The notes beneath the pieces were generated by a model, which had not been told where the DNA came from, made no database searches, and worked only from the letters and a program-made list of their open reading frames with translations. A stretch of 5,005 nucleotides of DNA from CAYNOZ01 sp964398955 (GTDB taxonomy: Archaea > Methanobacteriota_B > Thermococci > Thermococcales > CAYNOZ01). How positions within the stretch are numbered: the first letter of the stretch is position 1; every line of letters starts with the position of its first letter. The DNA lies in NCBI GenBank assembly GCA_964398955.1, contig CAYNOZ010000086.1, positions 1 to 5,005 of the forward strand, read 5' to 3'. The translations under genes and the position numbers were made by a program. Below, piece after piece: positions 1-4,850 of this stretch.

Positions 1-516
1 AGTATTAATATTTTGGTTACTGGTGCTATGAATGTTGGTAAGACTTCTGTTGTTAGAGATGTAGTTGAGGGTTTGAAGGATTTTGGTTTTGTTTGTTCTG
101 GTTTTTTTACTGTTTCGGATGGTGATTGTCTTTATATTGTTTCTGTTAAGTCTGGTGAGAAGTTTGTTTTGGGTTGTGAGGATGATAGGTTTTCTGATTC
201 TGTGAGGGTTGGTAGGTTCTTTTTTAGTTCTGATACTATTTCTAAGGGTTTGGATTTGTTGGGGGAGGATGGTGATATTGTTGTTGTTGATGAGTTAGGA
301 TGGTTGGAGGGTCGTGGTGGAGGTTTTTTCCCTGTTTTTGAGATTATTAATTCTGGTCGGTTTGTTGGTTCTCTTTTGTCTGTTAGACTTGAGTTGAAGG
401 ATTTTTTTGTGGATCAAATCGGTGATGGTTTAGATAGGCGGGTATTTGAGGTTTTGAAGTCTAATAGGGATTATTTGGCTGATGAGATTGTTGAGATTTT
501 TAGGGAAGAGTTTTGA
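1..516 (+). CDS. THEP1-like P-loop nucleoside-triphosphatase (5' end off the window)
   Basis: A small P-loop NTPase resembling the THEP1/COG1618 nucleoside-triphosphatases, which hydrolyse NTPs in vitro and whose cellular role is unclear. Reading from base 1 the frame gives a first beta strand (SINILVTG) running straight into the Walker A motif GAMNVGKTS. After it come a GFFT strand, an RVGRFFF segment, and a Walker B-like VVVDELGWLE near residue 98, all in the order expected for THEP1. The only in-frame candidate start near the left edge, TTG at 13-15, lies inside that first strand and would delete it. The true start is therefore probably a few codons before base 1. The remaining length of about 171 residues suits the family. 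The coding strand is extremely rich in G and T, unlike the other genes here. No partner gene is visible. Family assignment is fairly firm; substrate and role are unknown. Confidence 0.8.
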   Translation, partial: SINILVTGAMNVGKTSVVRDVVEGLKDFGFVCSGFFTVSDGDCLYIVSVKSGEKFVLGCEDDRFSDSVRVGRFFFSSDTISKGLDLLGEDGDIVVVDELGWLEGRGGGFFPVFEIINSGRFVGSLLSVRLELKDFFVDQIGDGLDRRVFEVLKSNRDYLADEIVEIFREEF

Positions 517-537
517 TTTGTTTTTTATTTTGGTTTT
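517..537 (+). terminator. Oligo-T terminator after the NTPase gene
   Basis: Immediately after the TGA at 514-516 come three T tracts (a run of six T at 521-526, then TTTT twice). Archaeal RNA polymerase stops at such oligo-T tracts without needing a hairpin. The call is weakened because the whole preceding gene is T-rich. Confidence 0.45.
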
Positions 538-560
538 GTTGGTGGGGTTGGTTCCAAACT

Positions 561-568
561 TTTATATA
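561..568 (+). promoter_or_regulatory. Archaeal TATA box of the substrate-binding protein gene
   Basis: TTTATATA matches the archaeal box A consensus and follows CCAAAC, a plausible BRE. Transcription would begin about 25 bases downstream, near 590-595. That leaves a leader of roughly 30 bases before the TTG at 621, with the ribosome binding site inside it. This position rules out a start upstream of about 590. Confidence 0.65.
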
Positions 569-606
569 TACGGTTTGTCGTAAATATAGTGAAACTTTCT
601 GTAACA

Positions 607-613
607 AGAGGTG
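607..613 (+). promoter_or_regulatory. Ribosome binding site deciding the TTG start at 621
   Basis: AGAGGTG is complementary to most of the anti-Shine-Dalgarno sequence and sits 7 bases before TTG at 621-623. Together with the TATA box at 561-568 it fixes the start there rather than at the far upstream TTG at 513. Confidence 0.7.
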
Positions 614-620
614 TAAAAAA

Positions 621-1739
621 TTGGAACTCCTAAAAAGAATAAGCCAAATAAAGAATAATAAAAAATTATTAAAAATTATCACTTTCGCATCAATATTTAT
701 CTTAATAACCTCCTCATTGGGGTGTATTCAACAGGGGCAAGGCCAAGAACAAGAAAAAGTAGAAGACATGTTAGGAAGAGAAATAGATGTTCCCAATGAA
801 GTAAACAAAGTAATAGGAGTAGGACCGGGGTCGTTAAAAATGATAACCTACCTAAACGCTACAGATAAAGTTGTAGGAGTGGAAAAATCAGTTACGAGCT
901 GGGAGAAGAACAATCCATATAATCTCGCAAACCCTGAACTCAGAGAAAAGCCTGTAATAGGGCCTCATCACGGGGGAGAAGCTGAATTAATTGCTGAACA
1001 AAAACCTGACATAATTATCGGTTCTGGACTATCAGTACAAAAGGCTAACGAACTTCAGGAAAAAACTGAGACACCAGTATTCATGTTAACAAAAGGAAAA
1101 GAACATTTAATCCAACCAGAAAAATTATATAACACACTACAAACACTAGGAAAAGTACTGAATAAAGAAAACAGAGCTAACAAACTTATGCACTACACAG
1201 AAAACATAATAAAAGATTTAAACGAAAGAACCAAAACCATAGAAGACCAAACCAAACCAGAAGTCTACATCGGCGGAAGATCATACAGCGGAGGAACAGG
1301 AATACTATCAACCCAAAAACCATTCACACCATTCTTCCTAACAAACTCAGAAAATGCCGCCGAAAACCTAGACGGACACGCAATGATAAGCAGAGAAAAA
1401 CTAATACAATGGAACCCTGAAATAATATTCATATCAGGATCCAACCTAGACCCATCACTACAAGAACTGAAAAAACCAAAATACCAAGAAATAAAAGCAG
1501 TGCAAAACAACCAAATCTACGCAATACACCCTAGCGTATTCTACGGAACAAACTTCGAAACAATCCTAGCAAACTCATACTACATAGGAAAACAACTCTA
1601 CCCACAACAATTCAAAGACATAAACCCAGAACAAAAAGCAGATGAAATATTTAAAAACTACGTCGGAAAAGAAGTCTTCGACCAAGTAGATAAGAAATTT
1701 CCAGGATTCGAAAAAGTAAATATAGAAAAAAATAATTGA
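621..1739 (+). CDS. Metal-chelate (iron/cobalamin-type) ABC transporter substrate-binding lipoprotein
   Basis: A 372-residue substrate-binding protein of the FecB/BtuF type (Peripla_BP_2 fold), expected to sit on the outer face of the membrane and hand an iron chelate, corrinoid or similar ligand to an ABC importer. From the TTG start, residues 1-15 are basic and 16-33 hydrophobic. A lipobox-like SSLGC puts the lipid-modified cysteine at residue 35, followed by a Gln/Glu-rich linker. The N-terminal lobe opens with DMLGREIDVP and VIGVGPGSLKMITYLNATDKVVGVE, typical of this family. GGEAELIAEQKPDIII and the C-terminal IQWNPEIIFISG strand also fit. Length is normal. No permease or ATPase gene adjoins it, so it must pair with components elsewhere. 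The ligand cannot be read from sequence. Codons in the second half end mostly in A or C. Confidence 0.85.
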   Translation: MELLKRISQIKNNKKLLKIITFASIFILITSSLGCIQQGQGQEQEKVEDMLGREIDVPNEVNKVIGVGPGSLKMITYLNATDKVVGVEKSVTSWEKNNPYNLANPELREKPVIGPHHGGEAELIAEQKPDIIIGSGLSVQKANELQEKTETPVFMLTKGKEHLIQPEKLYNTLQTLGKVLNKENRANKLMHYTENIIKDLNERTKTIEDQTKPEVYIGGRSYSGGTGILSTQKPFTPFFLTNSENAAENLDGHAMISREKLIQWNPEIIFISGSNLDPSLQELKKPKYQEIKAVQNNQIYAIHPSVFYGTNFETILANSYYIGKQLYPQQFKDINPEQKADEIFKNYVGKEVFDQVDKKFPGFEKVNIEKNN

Positions 1740-1769
1740 AATCAAATAATTAATTTTTCATTCTTTTTT
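1726..1769. terminator. Bidirectional oligo-T terminators between convergent genes
   Basis: On the plus strand TTTTT at 1754-1758 and TTTTTT at 1764-1769 follow the stop codon at 1737-1739. On the minus strand the A run at 1726-1732 reads as U7 some 26 bases past the crotonase stop. Each terminator lies partly within the end of the opposing gene, because only 18 bases separate the two coding regions. Confidence 0.5.
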
Positions 1770-2534
1770 CCATTCCGGATCTCTTTTCTCTAAAAAAGCA
1801 TTTACTCCTTCTTCAGCATCATCTGTAGTGCATAATCTTGCGAATGTTTCGTTAGAATATTTTAATGCTTCTTCGTACGGTATGTCTTCTTGATTGTAAA
1901 AAGCTTTCTTTCCCATTTGAAGCGCTTTGGGGCTTTTATTTGCAAGTTTTTCAGCTAATTTATTGGTTTCATCAGTTAATTCTTTTTTTGGTACAGCATG
2001 ATTGACCAATCCTATTTCCTCAGCTCTTTCTCCATCAATCATCTTTCCAGTAAGAACCAGTTCCAAAGTGCGTTTACGGCCAAGAGACTTATAAAGAGGA
2101 ATAGCCGGACCCATACAGAATAAACCTATATTCACTGCTGTGGCTCCTAACTTAGCATTCTCAGTAGCCACCGCTAAATCAGATGCCGCTACCAATCCAA
2201 TACCATTAGCTACAGCATGCCCATGGACTGAAGCTATTACGGGTTTTTTCATATTTGCTATTGTAGTAAAAGGTTTTTCCATTAATTCAACCCATTCTTT
2301 GTACTCATCAGCTGTTTTATCTTTATGTTCAGTTACATCTATACCAGCACAGAACGATTTGCCTTTACCTTTAAGTATTATCACCCTCACGTTGCTTGTT
2401 TCATCTAATTCCAGTAAAGCTTCATTTAACTCTATAGCAAGTTCTGTACTAAATGTATTATAACTTTCAGGCCTGTTAAGCTCTATTTCTCCTATTTGAG
2501 AATCTTTATAAATATTAATAGTTTCGTAGCTCAT
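1758..2534 (-). CDS. Enoyl-CoA hydratase/isomerase-family protein, ECHDC3-like, lacking both catalytic glutamates
   Basis: A 258-residue crotonase-fold protein starting at ATG 2534. The CoA-binding and oxyanion region is present: ELNRPESYNTFS at 18-29, SFCAGIDV at 60-67, and the HGHAVANGIGLVAASD turn at 104-119. Aligned by eye to rat mitochondrial enoyl-CoA hydratase, the two catalytic glutamates (Glu144 and Glu164) fall on Gly113 and Ala133, so ordinary hydration chemistry looks unlikely. The segment NIGLFCMGP at 135-143 and the C-terminal FYNQ...EGVNAFLEKRDPEW pattern resemble ECHDC3-type proteins, whose reaction is not well established. It lies 15 bases downstream of the DUF296 gene on the same strand, so the two are probably one operon. 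Its own ribosome binding site is weak, which fits coupling to the upstream gene. Fold is firm, reaction unknown. Confidence 0.88.
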   Translation of the reverse strand: MSYETINIYKDSQIGEIELNRPESYNTFSTELAIELNEALLELDETSNVRVIILKGKGKSFCAGIDVTEHKDKTADEYKEWVELMEKPFTTIANMKKPVIASVHGHAVANGIGLVAASDLAVATENAKLGATAVNIGLFCMGPAIPLYKSLGRKRTLELVLTGKMIDGERAEEIGLVNHAVPKKELTDETNKLAEKLANKSPKALQMGKKAFYNQEDIPYEEALKYSNETFARLCTTDDAEEGVNAFLEKRDPEWKKE

Positions 2535-2549
2535 TATATCAACATCATA

Positions 2550-2960
2550 TTAAAGATCAAAGACGTCTAATCCTGTTTTTTCTTCGTATCTATGTTTAAG
2601 TGCTGGTTTTTCTGAGAGATGAATTATCATTTCAAATGTTCCTGATACAACTGCTTTTGAGCAGTGCCCTGCTTTTGTGTTTAGGTCTTCGTCAGCTACT
2701 GTTATGTGGGCATGGATCTTGTCTGGGCCTATGTTACCTGCAAAATTTGGAACTTCGAAATCTTGATTAAATTCTTTTTCATTATATTTTTGATTTCCTA
2801 CATCGTAATGACCTATTTTTACTTCGTCAACTGCTCCAATGGCCTGAAAAAATCCGTTTTCTATATTTAAATCTTCTCTCAATTCTTTTAAGTTTCTAAT
2901 TACTTCTTCCCCTCTGTCGAATCTTACAAATATCTTATCTTCTGATTGGGCGTAATCCAT
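2550..2960 (-). CDS. DUF296/PPC-domain protein
   Basis: A 136-residue single-domain protein of the PPC/DUF296 family (plant and prokaryote conserved; the domain also found in plant AT-hook proteins). Prokaryotic single-domain members have no settled function. The N-terminal VRFDRGEEVIRNLKEL, the AIGAVDEVKIGHYD strand pair (40-53), GNIG (75-78), and the HAHITVADED...GHC motif (83-100) follow the family order. His83, His85 and His99 are the conserved trio proposed to bind metal. I chose ATG at 2960 because GGAG at 2973-2970 lies 9 bases before it. The alternative TTG at 2975 overlaps that ribosome binding site and would add only five residues. It is the first gene of a two-gene operon with the crotonase. 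The protein is acidic. It could be a regulator or a small-molecule enzyme. Confidence 0.82.
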   Translation of the reverse strand: MDYAQSEDKIFVRFDRGEEVIRNLKELREDLNIENGFFQAIGAVDEVKIGHYDVGNQKYNEKEFNQDFEVPNFAGNIGPDKIHAHITVADEDLNTKAGHCSKAVVSGTFEMIIHLSEKPALKHRYEEKTGLDVFDL

Positions 2961-2969
2961 TTTAATCAA

Positions 2970-2973
2970 CTCC
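2970..2973 (-). promoter_or_regulatory. Ribosome binding site deciding the ATG start at 2960
   Basis: On the minus strand GGAG precedes TTGATTAAA and then ATG, a 9-base spacing. Its first base is also the last base of the competing TTG codon (2975-2973), which argues against that upstream start. Confidence 0.65.
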
Positions 2974-3002
2974 AAAAAATTGATCTAACTTAATTTGAAT
3001 AT

Positions 3003-3010
3003 GTTTATGA
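3003..3010 (-). promoter_or_regulatory. Weak candidate TATA box for the DUF296-crotonase operon
   Basis: TCATAAAC on the minus strand would start transcription near 2980, leaving about 20 leader bases that include the GGAG site. An alternative box, AATAAATT at 3042-3035, lies inside the inverted repeat at 3027-3044 and would give a leader of about 50 bases. Neither matches consensus well. Confidence 0.3.
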
Positions 3011-3026
3011 ACAAAAAAGATTTACG

Positions 3027-3044
3027 GTAATAAGAATTTATTAC
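3027..3044. repeat. Inverted repeat upstream of the DUF296 operon
   Basis: GTAATAA-GAAT-TTATTAC is a perfect 7-base inverted repeat around a 4-base centre, in the control region of the minus-strand operon and overlapping one of its two candidate TATA boxes. It has the size of a dimeric regulator's operator. Because both arms are AT-rich in AT-rich DNA, chance is possible. Confidence 0.4.
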
Positions 3045-3130
3045 TCTTAAAAATCAATTTTCCTCTTATCAAAATCTAAGAACAAAATTTAGTATTAATA
3101 ATCAATAAAAATAGAATAAAGATAATTATT

Positions 3131-3202
3131 ATGGATTTAGTTTTGTTTTTAGGTATTATCTTATTTGTTGTATTTTCTCTTTTTTGGTTTTGGTTGTATT
3201 AG
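3131..3202 (+). CDS. Possible 23-residue single-span membrane peptide
   Basis: ATG at 3131 opens a 23-codon frame ending in TAG at 3200-3202. The peptide begins MDLVLFLGII, is hydrophobic throughout after Asp2, and ends in an aromatic WFWLY, so it would form one membrane helix with almost no soluble part. No ribosome binding site precedes it. An AT-rich AATAAAAATA stretch at about 3105-3113 could serve as a TATA box for a leaderless message. Against it, T-rich DNA readily yields hydrophobic frames of this size, and the family is unknown to me. It is recorded because it is the only open frame in the 2961-3229 gap with a proper ATG start and a clear character. Confidence 0.2.
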   Translation: MDLVLFLGIILFVVFSLFWFWLY

Positions 3203-3229
3203 GTTTTTGGAGGAAGGTTTTTTGGTTTG

Positions 3230-3460
3230 TTATTGTTTTTTGTTTGTTTTGGTTTGGTAGTATTTGGAGAAGCTTTGTGTGAGTTCTTTTAGGTATTTTT
3301 TGTCTGTTTTTCCGAAGAGTGGGTTTATGTAGTTTGTTATTTCGTTTTGTGTGCTTACTTTTTTTACTCCTTTTATTTCCCCTATTTCTTCTATGAGTGT
3401 TTTTATTCTTTTTTGGACTCTGGTGTTGTTTGTTGGGTCTGTTTGGATTTTTATTTGCAT
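3230..3460 (-). CDS. Small protein of unknown function, 76 residues
   Basis: I do not recognise this protein. It starts at ATG 3460 behind a strong Shine-Dalgarno match, and its codon use (A- and C-ending, with a coding strand nearly lacking G in places) resembles xseA, which supports a real gene. Residues 2-7 (QIKIQT) look like a beta strand, 13-29 a charged helix, and 32-38 (VKKVSTQ) a second strand, a beta-alpha-beta start of ferredoxin-like or ACT-like kind. Residues 53-68 form a likely second helix, and the tail is Lys/Thr/Asn-rich and basic. There is no signal peptide, membrane helix or cysteine. It is transcribed divergently from xseA across a 170-base gap, so shared regulation is possible. 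No oligo-T terminator is obvious just past its stop. Confidence 0.65.
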   Translation of the reverse strand: MQIKIQTDPTNNTRVQKRIKTLIEEIGEIKGVKKVSTQNEITNYINPLFGKTDKKYLKELTQSFSKYYQTKTNKKQ

Positions 3461-3462
3461 TG

Positions 3463-3472
3463 GGTGATCACC
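3463..3472 (-). promoter_or_regulatory. Palindromic ribosome binding site of the 76-residue gene
   Basis: GGTGATCACC is a perfect 10-base palindrome. Read on the minus strand, its GGTGATC half is an excellent match to the 16S rRNA 3' end and lies about 6 bases before ATG 3460. It supports the start and could also act as a protein-binding site. Confidence 0.65.
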
Positions 3473-3493
3473 GTTTTTTGATGTATTTTTTCA

Positions 3494-3501
3494 CTTAAAT
3501 A
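3494..3501 (-). promoter_or_regulatory. Candidate TATA box of the 76-residue gene
   Basis: TATTTAAG on the minus strand, centred about 38 bases before the ATG, would place the transcript start near 3472 and leave a very short leader just long enough to hold the ribosome binding site. Confidence 0.45.
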
Positions 3502-3575
3502 GTTTACCCTTATTGTCGATTAATAATTCGTTGATTAACTAAATTGATCTGTAAAACCTAAAAACAATAAACCCC

Positions 3576-3584
3576 TAATAAAAA
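3576..3584 (+). promoter_or_regulatory. Candidate TATA box of xseA
   Basis: TAATAAAAA would give a transcript start around 3602-3608 and a leader of about 25 bases. The leader contains AAGGGAT (3620-3626), a partial Shine-Dalgarno match 4 bases before ATG 3631. The region is so A-rich that the exact box is uncertain. The same 170-base gap carries the divergent promoter at 3494-3501. Confidence 0.35.
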
Positions 3585-3630
3585 ACATCATCAAAAACCA
3601 ATAACAGAAAACCACCTAAAAGGGATCAAA

Positions 3631-4647
3631 ATGAAAAAAATAGAAGAAATAGGAAACGAACTATCAATCCCAAAAGAATTCATATTCTCAGTAACAGAAA
3701 TAAACCAAGCAATATCAGAAAAAATAGAAGAAACTCAAAAAATACAAAACACATACGTACTAGGAGAAATAACAAACCTAAACAAATCATCAAAAGGAAA
3801 CTTTTTCTTCGATTTAAAAGATGAAAAATCCTTAATATCCTGCGTACTATTCAATTACAAATCCAATAAAATCAAAACAGAAATAAACGAAGGAGAAGAA
3901 GTTCTAATCCAAGGATCAGTTGGTTACTACAGAAAAAAAGGAAATTTAAGTTTAAAAGTTAACAACATTTACCCAGTAGGCATTGGAAAATACTACAAAC
4001 AAAAAAAAGAACTAAAAGAAAAATTAAAAAAAGAAGGACTATTCAAATCGGAACATAAAAAAGAAATACCAAAAATACCTGAAAAAATAGGAATAGTAAC
4101 ATCAACCAAAGGAGACGCCATAAAAGACATAGTAAAATCAATAAAAGATAGATACCATGAAGTAAACATACTAATAAAGAACTCATCCGTACAAGGAGAA
4201 AACGCTCCACAAGAACTTGTCCAAGGAATAGAACACTTCGAAGAAAAAACGGACGTGGACCTAATAATCACCGGAAGAGGCGGAGGGAATATAGAAGATC
4301 TTCAAGCCTTCAATAGTGAAGAATTAGCCAGAAAAATCTTCAACTCAAAGAAACCAATTATAACGGGAATAGGACATAAGGAAGACGAAACTATAGCTGG
4401 ACTAGTGGCAGACAAAAAAACTATTACACCCACGGAAGCCGGTAAGGAAGCTGTACCAAAAAAAGAAGAATTGATCGAAAACCTAGATAAATTAGAAAAA
4501 GAACTAAATGAAACCTATAACAAATTTAAGAAAATTAAAAAACAAGGAAAAGAAATAAAGAAAGAGAAAAAATCTTTAAAAACTATGAAAGTAGCCATTT
4601 TATTACTCATCCTAATAATACTAATTTTAATAGGTGTAATCCTATGA
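3631..4647 (+). CDS. xseA: Exonuclease VII large subunit with C-terminal membrane helix
   Basis: The 338-residue nuclease subunit of exonuclease VII, which with XseB degrades single-stranded DNA into oligonucleotides. Residues about 18-116 form the N-terminal OB-fold (FSVTEINQAI, YVLGEITNLNKSSKGNFFFDLKD, EEVLIQGSVGYYRKKGNLSL). The catalytic domain spans about 148-275, with IGIVTSTKGDAIKDI, SSVQGENAPQ, GRGGGNIEDLQAFNSEELAR and TPTEAG. Residues matching the E. coli essential set are present: Asp166, Arg216, His249 and Asp252. Lys250 replaces the usual glutamate of the GHE motif. A Lys/Glu-rich coiled coil (277-317) is much shorter than in E. coli XseA (456 residues). Residues 320-338 are a continuous Leu/Ile/Val helix, a likely membrane anchor, with the nuclease on the basic cytoplasmic side. 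The stop codon overlaps the xseB start. Confidence 0.93.
   Translation: MKKIEEIGNELSIPKEFIFSVTEINQAISEKIEETQKIQNTYVLGEITNLNKSSKGNFFFDLKDEKSLISCVLFNYKSNKIKTEINEGEEVLIQGSVGYYRKKGNLSLKVNNIYPVGIGKYYKQKKELKEKLKKEGLFKSEHKKEIPKIPEKIGIVTSTKGDAIKDIVKSIKDRYHEVNILIKNSSVQGENAPQELVQGIEHFEEKTDVDLIITGRGGGNIEDLQAFNSEELARKIFNSKKPIITGIGHKEDETIAGLVADKKTITPTEAGKEAVPKKEELIENLDKLEKELNETYNKFKKIKKQGKEIKKEKKSLKTMKVAILLLILIILILIGVIL
4632..4636 (+). promoter_or_regulatory. Ribosome binding site of xseB inside xseA
   Basis: AGGTG lies 7 bases before ATG 4644, within the codons for the final membrane helix of XseA. With the ATGA overlap it indicates coupled translation of the two subunits. Confidence 0.6.
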
Positions 4648-4850
4648 TAGAAGAATATCATAACAATATAAAAGAAGTGAAGAATATAATAAGAAAATTA
4701 AATGAGGAACAGATCAATGAGGAAAAAGCATCAAAACTACATAAAAAAGGTCTTAAAATAATAAAAAATACTAAAAATTCATTAGATATAGGTGAAGGAA
4801 CAATAAAACTATTAGAATCGAATAAAAAAGTAAAAAAAGATGAAATATAA
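4644..4850 (+). CDS. xseB: Exonuclease VII small subunit
   Basis: A 68-residue helical protein that fits the XseB family: an N-terminal helix with NIKEVKNIIRKLNEEQINEEKASKL, then the KKGLKIIKNTKNSL segment matching the 'EGxxLxxxxxxxL' second helix, then IGEGTIKLLE in place of the family's 'AExxVxxL'. XseB forms a helical hairpin that clasps the coiled coil of XseA and is needed for activity. E. coli XseB is 80 residues, so this copy is slightly short, with a Lys-rich tail. Its start overlaps the xseA stop as ATGA, so the two are made together. The sequence alone is weakly conserved; position right after xseA carries much of the identification. Nothing else follows it in the operon here. Confidence 0.8.
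   Translation: MIEEYHNNIKEVKNIIRKLNEEQINEEKASKLHKKGLKIIKNTKNSLDIGEGTIKLLESNKKVKKDEI

Noticed and set aside
13..15. TTG as the start of the NTPase gene
   Set aside because: It encodes the leucine inside the beta strand that leads into the P-loop, the frame is open to base 1, and there is no ribosome binding site in view.
513..620. N-terminal extension of the binding protein from TTG 513
   Set aside because: The extension would overlap the NTPase stop, contains a Trp/Cys/Phe-rich stretch from T-rich DNA, and crosses the TATA box at 561-568. TTG 621 has a good ribosome binding site and gives a normal lipoprotein signal.
500..682. 60-codon open frame on the minus strand
   Set aside because: Covers the promoter and signal-peptide region of the binding protein and has no recognisable features.
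1265..1510. 81-codon open frame on the minus strand
   Set aside because: Opposite the binding-protein gene; no recognisable domain or start signals.
2140..2463. 107-codon open frame on the plus strand
   Set aside because: Lies entirely opposite the crotonase gene, whose protein is clearly a known family; its own translation is low-complexity Ser/Ala/Leu.
2961..2975. TTG 2975 as the start of the DUF296 gene
   Set aside because: It overlaps the GGAG site that serves ATG 2960.
3209..3260. GGAGGA followed by TTG at 3222 on the plus strand, like a translation start
   Set aside because: The frame ends after 12 codons with a low-complexity product; G/T-rich DNA produces such matches by chance.
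2977..3550. Ten-base direct repeat AAATTGATCT at 2977-2986 and 3541-3550
   Set aside because: Short and AT-rich, with unrelated surroundings; no sign of an attachment site or mobile element between the copies.
3993..4271. 92-codon open frame on the minus strand
   Set aside because: Opposite the xseA catalytic domain; Ser/Phe-rich translation typical of the antisense of Lys/Glu-rich coding DNA.
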